Assembly (NCBI GenBank): GCA_028583605.1
Contig: CM053328.1
Coordinates: 28,803,578-28,867,577 of the forward strand
DNA from: Dastarcus helophoroides
Lineage: Eukaryota; Arthropoda; Insecta; Coleoptera; Bothrideridae
Direction of reading: 5' to 3'
DNA length: 64,000 bases
Part shown: in pieces, positions 1-10,453 of the stretch
How the letters are laid out: the number at the start of each line of letters is the position of its first letter
Numbering within the stretch: position 1 is the first letter of the stretch
Position numbers and translations under genes: made by a program
The notes under the pieces: model-generated
What the model was told of the DNA's origin: nothing
What the model saw: only the letters and a program-made list of their open reading frames with translations
Database searches by the model: none

Positions 1-604
1 ATTATTAACATCTGCCGCTGAAACGGTCAATTAACGCAAAAAAAGTCACATGTGGTACAAGAACCTATACTCCTTTTATCAATTTTATTCTACTAGAGTA
101 TCAGCCGCCTTCGATAAAATGCTTAAACAAACATTAACAACTAATACCTACATAACTGTTTAGTAATCACTAAAAATAGAATTATATCGTAGCAAAGGTG
201 AACGATGTAAAAAAGCTAATAGCAAAAAAAGTAACGTTTTAATACTTGTTTCCTTTTTGGGTTAGTAGATCTAAAAATAAAACCCACAAGGCAGGGTCGT
301 AACTAATCATTGGACAAGGGCGTAAAAGATTACATTAAAAACGACTAAATTATAGCGCGAATTGTACAATATTCTGAAGGTTGCAAAGCTCTCTTTGTTC
401 GTTAATTTGTTATAAAAAACTGTTCGAGAACATATGGTTTGAATAATGCGATAGAAAAAGACAGCAATTTCATCGGCATAATTTAACTTTTCGGTATGAT
501 ATCACCGGTTTTAAACTAGAAGCGCACTTTACTCAAATTGCTTTATATTTCGAATATCAGTAAATGCGATTGTTTAGATTAAAAAAAAGGTAAATCGAAC
601 TTAC
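1..604. other. Probable intron of the - strand gene; no other feature seen
   Basis: This stretch lies downstream of the splice donor of the - strand exon at 605-653, so it is most likely the start of that gene's first intron. I found no second exon with a cysteine-rich Ly6 pattern on the - strand here, and no recognisable transposon. Confidence 0.4.
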
Positions 605-653
605 CTAATTGTGCTAATGCTACAACCAACAATAAACAAACAACTTTTGCCAT
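605..653 (-). CDS. First coding exon (signal peptide) of a secreted protein, probably Ly6-like; rest lies outside the window
   Basis: On the - strand an ATG at 653-651 opens a 16-codon frame reading MAKVVCLLLVVALAQL, a basic N-terminus followed by a hydrophobic core typical of a signal peptide. The frame then meets a consensus splice donor, G|GTAAGTTC, with GT at 604-603. The coding part is 49 nt and ends after the first base of a codon (phase 1). Exon 1 of the Ly6 gene at 47136 has exactly this size and phase. Insect Ly6 genes often occur in clusters with a conserved phase-1 intron after the signal peptide, so a Ly6 paralogue is the likeliest identity, but only the leader is visible. Any other secreted protein with a phase-1 intron would fit too. 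The exon is too short to appear as an ORF of normal length. Confidence 0.6.
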
Positions 654-1190
654 TTTGAAATAAATAATATTTAAGGAGCGTTCGGACGCAACTAGAGAGA
701 TATTCTTAGAACAAAACTAAATTGAAAGTTGAATTCGAACGAGCGCCGTCGCAATAACACACCCATCCACACTGCACAAGAACAAAAGTTGGTAGGAGAA
801 ATTCCAGGGCCGGACCACGTCTGCTTGACCCAGTATTTCAGTTTATTTCCACTATTATGCTTAAATCCAGATTAGCATTCAGTAATTATTAGTCATGTAT
901 TTAAATTACTACTTACTCGAATGTTTAAATCAACTGGAGAATACAACCTTAAAAAATCAGCAGATATAATTAATTATTTATTTGATTATTTTGGTTTTAA
1001 TAGGATTATTTTTTCTTAATTTCAATTACTCGCAAATTACTTAATTAAAACTAATAAACAAATAATTGAATAACTCATATCTAATCTGCTTCTTTCATTT
1101 ATAGAAAGCCGGATATTTGTAAATAAATTTTCATTTGCACTATGCCCGTTAAGAATTATTGTTACCAAACTCTGTAACTCTGTAACATTC
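654..1190. promoter_or_regulatory. 5' UTR and likely promoter of the - strand gene, then AT-rich spacer
   Basis: The 690-840 part is clearly less AT-rich than its surroundings and lies just upstream, on the - strand, of the signal-peptide exon, as expected for a 5' UTR and core promoter. No TATA box or exact initiator could be assigned. From about 860 to 1190 only AT-rich sequence is seen. Confidence 0.3.
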
Positions 1191-1244
1191 TGGGTCTAAA
1201 CGCAAATCTAAACTCGGTTTATCAGCACCTTCAAAATGAAAGAC

Positions 1245-1857
1245 CCCATGTGCTGTCTCTGACAGAAACCCAAGTCTCCCCATCCATCAATACAGTCCAT
1301 TTGCTTTGCCCTAACTACGACTTGCACACAACATTTCGACACAAGAGGGGAATTTGTGTAAAGCGAGACGAGAACGACGAGAAGAAGCACTGGAATCTGC
1401 TGATCATGATGTGATTTGGTTGAAAATTTGCTCCGAAAACGAAGTAATATTCATTTGCTCACTTTATTTGTTTCCAAACGAACCCTCATACCGACAGCTC
1501 TTCTCTTATCTCTCCGTAACCTCTGATCACCTTCAGACAAATTATCCAAAAGTTGAGGTTGTCTTTCTCGGTAAATTCAACGTACCCCTGGTTAAGTTTT
1601 CTTCCCGAACTGACGACGCGGGAAGGATGGCAGAGGCTTTCGCCATCACTTGTGGATTATCGCAATTAGTTGAGGAACCCACAGGAATTCCTGATATAGA
1701 TACCTATCAACCTAATCTGCCCGACCTTTTTCTTGCAAATACACCAAATTCGTATAAAATCTCTGTGACATCACCGCTTGGAAATTCGGATTACAAGCTT
1801 GTAGTAGCCTCTCACTCGCTTCATATACAACCTCCTTCCCAGACGCAGTCCTGGTAG
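1245..1857 (+). pseudogene. Broken AP-type endonuclease domain of LINE copy A
   Basis: The frame carries the conserved LTETQV segment near the start and VVFLGKFNV near residue 70 of the longest open piece (1354-1857). The second motif corresponds to the catalytic GDFN block of apurinic-type LINE endonucleases; here the aspartate is lysine, while copy D keeps GDFN. A frame change near 1350 and a stop at 1857 break the reading frame. After the stop, homologous coding continues in other frames toward the reverse transcriptase. The enzyme nicks target DNA in live elements; this copy cannot. Confidence 0.75.
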
Positions 1858-2059
1858 GGTTTGGCAATTTAACTCTGCAAACTGGGAAGAATTAAGAGAC
1901 TTCTTTGCATCTTTCCCGTGGCAGGAAGTCTGCTTCAACTCAGACAACCCTTCCTTAGTTGCCGAATCCATCACGGAAACTATCCTGATTGGTATGAAAT
2001 GCTCAGTTCCCCATTCCCAAAAGAAGTCTGCCTCCAGTCAATCTTGGTTCAGTAAAAAA

Positions 2060-4003
2060 TGTGCTTAGGCTGTCTCCTGCAAAAATCGCTCATATCGTCG
2101 CTGGCGAAATAATCCTTCAGTCGAGACTAGGACCATATTTGTAGATGCACGAAATTCTTGTAAACAGGTTATTGACGAGGCAAAAGGTGATTTCGATCGT
2201 AAAATGCGCCAGAGGCTTATCAACTGTCCGAATGGTTCCAAGTCCTTTTGGGGATTGGCAAGGTTGATTGAAAAAAATTTTACACCTTCAAATTTTCCAC
2301 CTTTACTCGATGAAAATAGCAATATTGCTACTACCTCCAAGGAAAAGGCTGACATGTTAGCCTTAATGAAATTTCCAATCTTGATTCTCGAAACGCAGAA
2401 CCTCCTATTCTTTCTAAGGTTGGCACTTCGATGCCTGAAGTTGTTTTCAGACAACGCATAATCAGAAAGATTCTCCTTGAGCTCGACACCTCGAAAGCTT
2501 CTGGCCTTGATGGTATTCCCGCTATTGTTCTTAAGAAGTGCGCCCCAGAGTTGACTCCTGTCCTAAGCAAATTGTTCACACCTTCTTACAACAAAGGTGT
2601 ATTCCCTAACATCTGGAAATCTGCTAGAGTGCAGCCTGTCCCTAAAAAGGGAAAAAGGAATCTGGCTAACAACTATCGCCCTATATCTCTGTTACCCGTT
2701 ATATCTAAAGTGATAGAAAAGGTTATCAATATCGAGATTCTCAAATATCTGGAGGAAAATAGAATCATCTCCGACAGGCAATACGGTTTTAGACAACAAC
2801 GTTCCACTGGCGATCTACTGGCCTATGTTACTCATATATGTAACTCAGCTATGGAAAAATATGGTGAGGCTAGGATTGTGGCATTGGATATCTCAAAGGC
2901 TTTCGACAAAGTCTGGCACCTATCTCTTCTCGCCAAATTAACATCTTATGATCTTCCTCCTAGACTCTGTCATTTGATATCCAATTTTCTCGCTGACAGA
3001 TCTCTTCAGGTCGTCGTTGATGGCATCTCATCCGAGACATTTGCGATTAACGCAGGGGTGCCTCAGGGTCCGTTCTGTCTCCTACTCTATTTCTGTTACA
3101 CATAAATGATCTCTTAGCTTCAACTTCCAATCCTATATACAGCTACGCAAATGATAGTAACCTTGTGTCATCTTTTTTCCCCGACAAACCATTATCTATC
3201 GCTGCTTCAGATCGACTAAGAGAACAGCAGATACGGACGATTAATCGGGATCTCAAGATTATTCTGGAATGGGGTAAGAACAAATTGGTCGAGTTCAGTG
3301 CTTTAAAAACTCAGGCAACGGTTATCTCTAAGAAAACATCATAACATACTAATGGACCTTAAAATCCTTCTTATGGAATCTAATATATCTATCCTAGGAG
3401 TTAATGCGACCACTAACTTCTCTTGGGACGATCATGTGCGCGCCATTGCCAAATCCGCCTCTCAGAAGCTAGGCTTTCTTTTTAGAGCTAAAAAGTACTT
3501 CACATCTCATCAGCTATTTACACTATACAAAGCTCAGGTTAGGCCAACACTAGAATACTGTTCTCATGTTTGGAGTTCAGCCCTAAAACACACTTTAGAT
3601 CTCCTGGATTCAATTCAAGCAAGAGCGATTCGCCTAATTGTAGACGAGAGTCTGACCGATTCTCTCGAAACACTAAAGCACAGGCGTATGGTTGGTGACT
3701 CGTCTCTTTTCTACAAGTACTATCATGGAAGATGCTCGCAAGAACTAATAGGATTAATCCCCCAAGAGCAAGATTCTTGAGGCGTACTAGACAGTCGGAG
3801 ACAGCAAATTCCTGTGCGGTCCAGCTTGACACAGTGAGGACTTCTGTCTACGGAGACGCTTTTTTCTATAGAATTTCCAAGTTATAGAACTTGTTACCGA
3901 ACAGAATGTTCCCTAAAAATTACCACTTATTCTTGTTTAAGAAGGTGGTTCATCGCTATCTATCCTTGTTTCCGCATCCTACTCGCAGTGCTTTGAAAGC
4001 ATA
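2060..4003 (+). pseudogene. Broken reverse transcriptase and C-terminal region of LINE copy A
   Basis: The longest open piece (2431-3105) shows reverse transcriptase blocks in order: KASGLDGIP, NYRPISLLPVISKVIEK, RQYGFRQQRSTGDLL, ALDISKAFDKVWH (motif A with its aspartate) and GVPQG (motif B). A frameshift near 3075 follows. The active-site box then reads SYANDS near 3141, where SYADDS is expected, so a catalytic aspartate is lost. A second open piece (3352-3780) holds the thumb and C-terminal region (TLEYCSHVWSSA, LETLKHRRMVGD, FYKYYHGRCSQELIG), and homology continues in another frame to about 4003. The sequence pattern is that of Jockey/CR1-type elements without RNase H. Confidence 0.85.
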
Positions 4004-4115
4004 ATGGGGTTACCCTTTGCGAGTGGATTAAATTTAAAAAAAAACGGCAACATCGACATCTCAGGAACCAATGTAAAATCAGTTTTCTGGCTTCAAAAAT
4101 GGCGCACTTTTTATG

Positions 4116-4452
4116 TTCAATCTACTCGCAAAAGGTAACCCCATTATGCCTTCAAAGCACCGCGAGTAGGATGCGGAAACAAGGATAGATGGCGATGAAC
4201 CACCTTCTTAAACAAGAATAAGTTTTAATTTTTGGGGAACATTCTGTTCGGTAACGAGTTCCATAGCTTGGAAGTTCTGTAGAAAAAAGTCTCCGTAGAC
4301 AGAAGTCCTCGCTGTGTCAAGCTGGACCGCACAAGAATTTGCTGTCTCCGACTGTCTTGTATGCCTTAAAAATCTTACCCTTGGGGGGATCAATCCTGTC
4401 AGCTTCTGCAAGCATTTTCCATGAAATTACTTGTAGAAAAAAGATAAATCAC
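4116..4452 (-). mobile_element. LINE copy B, 3' fragment in tail-to-tail orientation; resumes at 10439-10453
   Basis: On the - strand the segment repeats the last few hundred bases of copy A, including the frame reading ARTSVYGDFF and the 3' end GCGAGTAGATTGAAC. Its 5' part is interrupted at 4452 by the hAT element at 4453-10430. The LINE text resumes at 10439 (ACCAACTATCCGCCTGTGC read on +) for only about 15 bases, so the copy was already strongly 5'-truncated before the hAT insertion. Confidence 0.85.
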
Positions 4453-5259
4453 TAGAGACCGGATTTTAGCCACAATCAAATAAGCTAAGAAGGTGAACAA
4501 AACGTTAAATTATGCAAAAACGAATAGCTAAAACAGGCAATATAAATGCAAAATATTCTAAAAAAGGCACTAAAAGGTCAAAATCACAATTACCAAAACA
4601 GGCAAGGCCATGTTAGGAATCTTACAAAAGTAGTTTAAATTTATTACAAAAACTACTTGAAAAAAGAACAGTATTGAAAGTGCAAACTTTGAATTGTGAG
4701 AAAAACGTCGACATTTTTAAGTTTATTAAAAACATTGAAGGGTCGAAATCTCACAAATGCACATATAAGACCAAAGGTTCCATCAAAGGAAGAAATTTTG
4801 AGTTTTTAAGTGAACAACTAGGAAAAAAGGTGAAATTGAAATAGAATTTTTAACAAAAAACCTCGAAAGTTTATATTAAAATACAACTTTCTAGTTTAAA
4901 ATCGAAATTAGTTAAAAAGGTTAAAATGAGAATTTGGAAAGGAAAGGCGTTATTTAAAAGAAAAACTAAAAAATTTGTAACTGTGTAAATTGAAAATTTC
5001 GAAAGTCAAAATTTCGAGATTAGGAGCGAAATTTCGAAATAAAATCAAAATCCTTGAGTCAAATTTAAAAGTTTGAAGTAGTTATTTTAGGAAAAAAGTT
5101 AAATATTAAATTTGGCATTTTGAGAAAAAAAAATCCACAAGAAACAATAATAAAACTGTCTCGAAATTTCAATGAAAGAGACGACATTTGAATATAAATC
5201 AACATCTCCAGAATAAACCTAAAATTTAAAGTTTTGAATTGAATTTTTAGGAAATATAA

Positions 5260-5429
5260 CACAGGCCCACAAAAAAAAAAGTGGTGTGTGTTGGGTGTCG
5301 GACCCACATAATCCGGCGTATTTTTTTCCGCTGAACACGAATCTGTAGTTTAAATTGGGGGTCAAACTGCTAAAAGTGGAGAAAAACCAAAAAAACCGAT
5401 AAAAATCACGATCTCGTATTTTTTTCTGT
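5260..5429 (+). repeat. Left terminal inverted repeat of the 2.6 kb transposon
   Basis: Starts CACAGGCCCAC followed by an A-run and ends in the stretch CGTATTTTTTTCTG. It pairs with 7697-7865 read in reverse, with about five mismatches visible by eye. Confidence 0.9.
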
Positions 5430-5829
5430 ATGATATTATCATCTTGCAGTTTCTACTTGTTTCTCTCTGTAATATCCAACCGTAATGTGCAAATACGTTA
5501 ATTCACTACTTATTGTGTCTTATTTAAGTGTCACATAGATGATATTTTGTTTTTGACAAAAAATAAGGAAATGGTTAACTCAATCGGTACATTTACCGGC
5601 AGAAACCTGCTACTCCGGAATGATTGGACTACGATGACAACTGCCCTTTATCGGGATGTGTAGAATGATTCGCTAGTCAACATTTCGGCGTATCGAAGCC
5701 AGCGAAGGCGCGCTGTTTTGCAGGGAAGCGCTAGAATATGAGAATGATGCCGTAGTGTGTCCGACGACGAGTTGACATTGTCCTTGTCAAAGTCGGAAAG
5801 CCCTCATACTTAGGCCTAGGTATTCTAGC

Positions 5830-7680
5830 GTGCAGGGTTTATTTATTTTCATGGATTCTTCTACTGAAAATTTTGCTGGAACTTCTAGTACTCGTGGCAA
5901 TCACAAATGTACTGGAAATCCCAATGCTTTTTGCTACGTTTGTGCAAAGTACATAGGGATAAAAAATACAAAGAAACTAACAGATCGTTTCGTGACTTTG
6001 TATGAAAAGTGCTTCAATATGAAAGTTTCCCTCGATCTCAAAAATTGGATACCCAATTTTGTTTGTGGCTCATGTTATAATATGATCAATAGATTTGAAA
6101 AGCACCAGGTCAAGGCGAATCTTAAATTTAAAACTCCAGCGATATGGAAAAAGCCACTTGATGCAAGTAATTGTTACTTTTGCACAACAAATGTCAACAC
6201 TGTGGGCCGAATGCATAAGGATAAAATTTCTTATCCTTCTGTGTCAAGTGTTCAACAACCAGTTGCAAACTTCATAGAAGGTTTAGAAGATGACACGTCA
6301 CAAGACAATCTGACTAGTGGATTAGACACAATGGAAGTCGACGTCGATCCTGAAAATTCAGCTTTTATTGATAAAGAGTTTGATACTAGTAGTGAAAACA
6401 TTTCTAGCGAATCTGAGGAAGAAGAGTTTTCGAGCAATGAAGAATACAGACCTATTGGTGAAGATCGGAAGCCGGAAAAATACGATCAAAAACATCTGAA
6501 TGATTTATTCAGAGAGGCTAAACTCTCAAAAGAAGCGGCTGAAATATTGGCTTCGAATATGAAAAAGAGAAATCTATTGACAAAAGGTACTAAAGTTTCG
6601 TTTTATCGGAATCGAGAAGAAGCCTTCCGTAAATATTTTGAAAAAAATGAAGATTTACTCTATTGCACTGATGTAAAAGGACTTATCGATGAATTTAAGC
6701 CAAATTTATATGAGCCAGAAAATTGGCGGTTATTCATTGATTCGTCTCAACAGAGTCTTAAGGCAGTCCTTCTCCACAACACCAACAAATTCGCTCCTCT
6801 ACCTTTAGCCCACTCCACTGTACTTAAAGAAGAGTATTCAAACCTCGAAGTTGTCCTAAAGAAAATAAAGTACGAAGAACATAAGTGGCAAGTATGTGGT
6901 GATTTAAAAATTTTGTCCATGATCCTTGGACAGCAATCTGGATTCACAAAATATCCATGCTATTTGTGTATGTTTGACAGTAGGGATCGAAAAAATCACT
7001 ACGTAAAAAAAGAATGGCCTTTACGATCTTCATTTAAGGTTGGATCACATAATATAATAAAGAAACCGCTTGTTGATCCAGCCAAAATTCTCATTCCTCC
7101 TCTTCATATAAAACTTGGCTTAATTAAACAGTATGTCAAAGCTCTTGATAAAGATGGTGAATGTTTTACGTACCTGCGTACTGTGTTTAAAAAAAAATCT
7201 GATGCTAAACTAAGGGAAGGCATCTTCGATGGACCGGAAATCCGAAAGTTATTCAAAGATGAAGGGTTTGTTGCAGTCATGGATGACCAAGAAAAGGCAT
7301 CGTGGTTAAGTTTCAAGGAAGTGTGTACCAAATTTTTAGGCAATACCAAGGATGCTGATTACAAAAGCATTGTGGCAAATATGATAAGAAATTTTCAGCA
7401 TTCAGGTTGCCTAATGAATTTGAAAATGCACTTCCTTGATTCGCATCTTGACCAATTCCCGGAGAATAACGGAGACTTCAGTGAAGAGCAAGAAGAAAGA
7501 TTTCACCAAGATCTCAAAGAGTTTGAACGGCGGTTTCAGGGACAGTGGGGAATAAATATGTTTGCAGATTACTGTTGGATGCTACACAGAGAAACTCAAG
7601 AAAAAGGAACAAAACGTAGCAGAAATCCACTTCACAGGTCATTTGAAGAAAAAAGGGTCAGGAAAAGACGAAAATTATAA
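5830..7680 (+). CDS. Putative transposase-like protein, 616 residues, with zinc-binding N-terminus
   Basis: The ORF is open from ATG 5830 (or the in-frame ATG 5851, giving MDSSTENF) to a stop at 7678-7680, just before the right inverted repeat. I recognise it as a family annotated as uncharacterized proteins in many arthropod and cnidarian genomes. Visible parts: cysteines at 27, 35, 38, 61, 79 and 82, then NCYFC (115-118), suggesting zinc binding. An acidic low-complexity linker spans 150-210. The core contains WRLFIDSS (D304), VCGDLKIL (D358), YPCYLC (C377-x2-C380) followed by H390, an HFLDSHLD segment (534-541) and EERFHQDLKEF (E555/E556). The C-terminus is very basic (593-616), nuclear-signal-like. 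D304, D358 and E556 are plausible DDE-type catalytic residues, with the CxxC between D2 and E as seen in several eukaryotic transposase groups; this is inference. No frameshift or stop is present. Confidence 0.75.
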   Translation: MQGLFIFMDSSTENFAGTSSTRGNHKCTGNPNAFCYVCAKYIGIKNTKKLTDRFVTLYEKCFNMKVSLDLKNWIPNFVCGSCYNMINRFEKHQVKANLKFKTPAIWKKPLDASNCYFCTTNVNTVGRMHKDKISYPSVSSVQQPVANFIEGLEDDTSQDNLTSGLDTMEVDVDPENSAFIDKEFDTSSENISSESEEEEFSSNEEYRPIGEDRKPEKYDQKHLNDLFREAKLSKEAAEILASNMKKRNLLTKGTKVSFYRNREEAFRKYFEKNEDLLYCTDVKGLIDEFKPNLYEPENWRLFIDSSQQSLKAVLLHNTNKFAPLPLAHSTVLKEEYSNLEVVLKKIKYEEHKWQVCGDLKILSMILGQQSGFTKYPCYLCMFDSRDRKNHYVKKEWPLRSSFKVGSHNIIKKPLVDPAKILIPPLHIKLGLIKQYVKALDKDGECFTYLRTVFKKKSDAKLREGIFDGPEIRKLFKDEGFVAVMDDQEKASWLSFKEVCTKFLGNTKDADYKSIVANMIRNFQHSGCLMNLKMHFLDSHLDQFPENNGDFSEEQEERFHQDLKEFERRFQGQWGINMFADYCWMLHRETQEKGTKRSRNPLHRSFEEKRVRKRRKL

Positions 7681-7696
7681 GAATGATAATATCAAA

Positions 7697-7865
7697 CAGA
7701 AAAAAATACGAGATCGTGATTTTTATCGGTTTTTTTGGTTTTTCTCTACTTTTAGCAGTTTGACCCCCAATTTAGACTACAGATTCGTGTTCAGCGGGAA
7801 AAAATACGCCGGACTATGTGGGTCCGACACCCAGCACACACCACTTTTTTTTTTGTGGGCCTGTG
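7697..7865 (-). repeat. Right terminal inverted repeat of the 2.6 kb transposon
   Basis: Reverse complement of 5260-5429. It begins 17 bases after the stop codon of the 616-codon ORF and ends GTGGGCCTGTG. Confidence 0.9.
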
Positions 7866-10453
7866 TAATTAATAATAAAGTTTCAAAACCTAAATTTTCA
7901 GTAAAACACGTTTCAAAACAGTCTACAACTTCAAAATTATTTTTGTTATTTGATTTTTAACTGACAAGTCAAAATTAAAAAAAAAACAGCTTTCCAGTAA
8001 AGAATCAAATATTTAAAGAAAAAAGTCAAAATTTCAAGATAAAAGTAAAACTTTCGACATTAAAAGGCCAAAATTTCAAGTTTAGGTTCAGAATTTTACG
8101 AAGAAAGTCCAAAGTTGGGAATTAAGGCGAGAAACCGTGTCAAAATTAAAAAGTGTTTACTCAAAATATTGAGAAAAAATTAAATTTAAGGTTGTACTCA
8201 AGTTATTTAGAAGAAGCATATGTATTTCCAAATTAGAAAATTCTCAAAATTTCAAGTTTATTCTCGATTTTTCATCATAAATCTTTTTTACTTCAAACTC
8301 AAATATTCGATTCTTTGGCAGAAACTTTGACTTTTAAATTTGGGATTACGTTTGAAGCTTACACTTTTTTTAAAAAAAGTTAAATTTTGAGATTAAAAGT
8401 CGAAAATTCGAGAAAAAAAGTCAATATTTTAAGGTTAAGCTTGACTTTTCGAGAATTTTCTTTTAAATAATATAAACTTTTCTTGAAATTCCTTTTTCTT
8501 TTTTGAAGTTTCTACCTTATGTTCGAAATTTTATAAAATATATTGAATTTTGCAATCTAAAAATTGTATGCTTAAACTCTGCTTTTGGAAAAAAATTTAA
8601 ATTTTAAGAAAAATTCAAAATTTATATGTAAACGATCATTTGAGATTCAACACAAAATTTTGAGAAAAACTTGTAATTTGTAATAATGTTTTTAAAATTA
8701 TTTAAAACTTAAGGTTAAATACGGTACTTTAAAATTTTGAATATTTTACTCTACTAAAAATTCAAAATCTCTTCTAAAGCTATAATTTTGAGATGACAAT
8801 TTTTAATCATTTTTCTAGGAATTTCTTTTGTAAATTTAGTCTAAAATATCGATTTTTTAAATAAATTTGGAGTTTTACACAAAATCTAAGCATTTTTAAA
8901 CTTCAGGATTCAGGCTTTTTTTCATAACTTTTAAATAGCCAGTTTAACACGAAGCCTGAGTGGACTTGTTTCGATATTTTGATTTTGATTTCGAAAATTC
9001 AACTTTTTCTCAAAATTTTGATTTCAAAGTAAAAACTTCGGAACAAAGTTTAACATTTCAAATTCAACATTGACATTTCGATCTTAGTTACCAAATTTCG
9101 ATTTTAATTAGAATTTTTTTACTTTTAATCACGACATTACTATTTATATTTTGAGAAAGTCTTGATTTATAAAATTTTTAGTAATTTTCGAGCTTAAAAA
9201 TGGCGAAATTATAAATAATAACTTTGGTTTTTTCTTTCAAAATCATCACATTGGCAATGGCTCAAAATTTAGGCATTTTCAAAATATTTTGACTTTTCTC
9301 TCTCGACATTTAAACTTATTTTTAAAACATTTTCACTCCAAACTTCAAAATTTTTATAAAATGTTGAATTTTGATGGTGGTTAATAGATTCCATTTTTTA
9401 AAATTTGGACCTTTCTTCTAAAATTCGCAATTTAAACTTGCCTTGTAGTTTTTATAGTTTATTTTTTTTTAAAATTTTGACTTCAAACCTTTTTTCCCAG
9501 AAATTATGGTTTCTTTTTCTTTTTCGAGATTTAAACAGTAATTCTAAATGTCAATTTATTTCTAGAATTTAGACTTTAAAAAGTTGAAAAGTTCAGGTTC
9601 AAACGGGGAACTGTGTTAAGAATTCACAATTCCGCTTTTTGTTCGCAAGTTCAACTTTCTAAAAAAGTGGATATTTTCAGAAACGATTATTAATTAATGC
9701 AGTTTCTTTTTTTTAAGTTTTGCCACTTTAAATGTAGACTTTTCTGAACATTTCGAATTAAAACTCCAAATTTCAAAAATCCAAGACTAAGTTGAAAATG
9801 TCGATATATGACATTTTGCTATGATGTGGTTTAACTTACCAAACTGTTACAAAAAATTTTCCAACATCTAGAATCAAACGATTTTAATTAGTTAGTTTAA
9901 TTAGAGAACTTTGTCTTTCTAAAGGCATTTTTCAGACACGAATTCACTTTACAGGAGCTAGTTCAAAGAAAATTTTTTAAATTGTAGAAAAGTAAATCCC
10001 TTAGGTAATTTTCTCATGTTATCTGTAGATTTGTTTTTATTCAAAAATTAAGATAAATATGTAACGTAGTTCAATTGTCCTGCGTCTCAATAGCAGGCAT
10101 AACTTATAGGACCTGAGTAGGTCATAAGAGTAATTGTTTTTAAATTACATTCCTTAGAAATTTATGCTTAAAGTTTCTTGTTGTTATTAGGATGAATTAA
10201 ATTTCTATTTTATTTCTTTATTTTATTAAGTATGTATACATAATTCTGCCTAACTTCTTTAGATGTGTAAATGTACTCGGGGAAACCCACAGAAAAGGCT
10301 CCAAACCTTCTAGAAATAGGTCCAAATAATGTATAAAAAGGCAAAAAAACAAGCAAAATTCAAATTTAGGCAATAACACATGAAAAACGCCAAAAAAGTC
10401 AAAACGATTTTACCTAAAATCCGGTCTCTATAAATCACCAACTATCCGCCTGT

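Larger units (their letters stand above)
1192..4031 (+). mobile_element. Jockey-like non-LTR retrotransposon (LINE), copy A, 5'-truncated and decayed
   Basis: A degenerate LINE runs from an endonuclease N-terminus (LTETQV near 1250) through reverse transcriptase to a C-terminal domain, and ends in an A-rich tail just after TTTGCGAGTGGATTAAA near 4030. It is nearly collinear with copies B, C and D in this window, which confirms its extent. Several frameshifts and stops make it inactive. Its 3' end faces the 3' end of copy B with only about 85 bp between them. Confidence 0.85.
5260..7865 (+). mobile_element. TIR DNA transposon with an intact ORF, nested in the hAT element; superfamily uncertain
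   Basis: About 170-bp terminal inverted repeats (5260-5429 and 7697-7865) differ at only a handful of positions. They start CACAGGCCCAC and are flanked on both sides by TAA, a possible 3-bp target duplication. Between them lies a single uninterrupted ORF of 616 codons. CAC-type termini with a short duplication recall the CACTA/CMC group, but the duplication could be chance in such AT-rich DNA. The intact ORF and near-identical ends suggest this is the youngest insertion in the stack: LINE, then hAT, then this element. Confidence 0.85.
4453..10430. mobile_element. hAT-type DNA transposon, non-autonomous, inserted in LINE copy B
   Basis: The ends are perfect 17-bp inverted repeats, TAGAGACCGGATTTTAG, at 4453-4469 and 10414-10430. 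They are flanked by an exact 8-bp target duplication, TAAATCAC (4445-4452 and 10431-10438). The duplicated bases are LINE sequence, so the pre-insertion site can be read directly. Eight-bp duplications are the hAT hallmark. AGGCA-type motifs recur just inside both ends, as in hAT subterminal regions. Apart from the nested transposon at 5260-7865 the interior is A/T-rich quasi-repeats with no hAT transposase, so mobility would have needed an enzyme from elsewhere. Confidence 0.9.

Noticed and set aside
7562..7960. 132-codon + frame overlapping the end of the 616-codon ORF
   Set aside because: It overlaps the larger ORF in another frame and then runs through the right inverted repeat, so it is a shadow.
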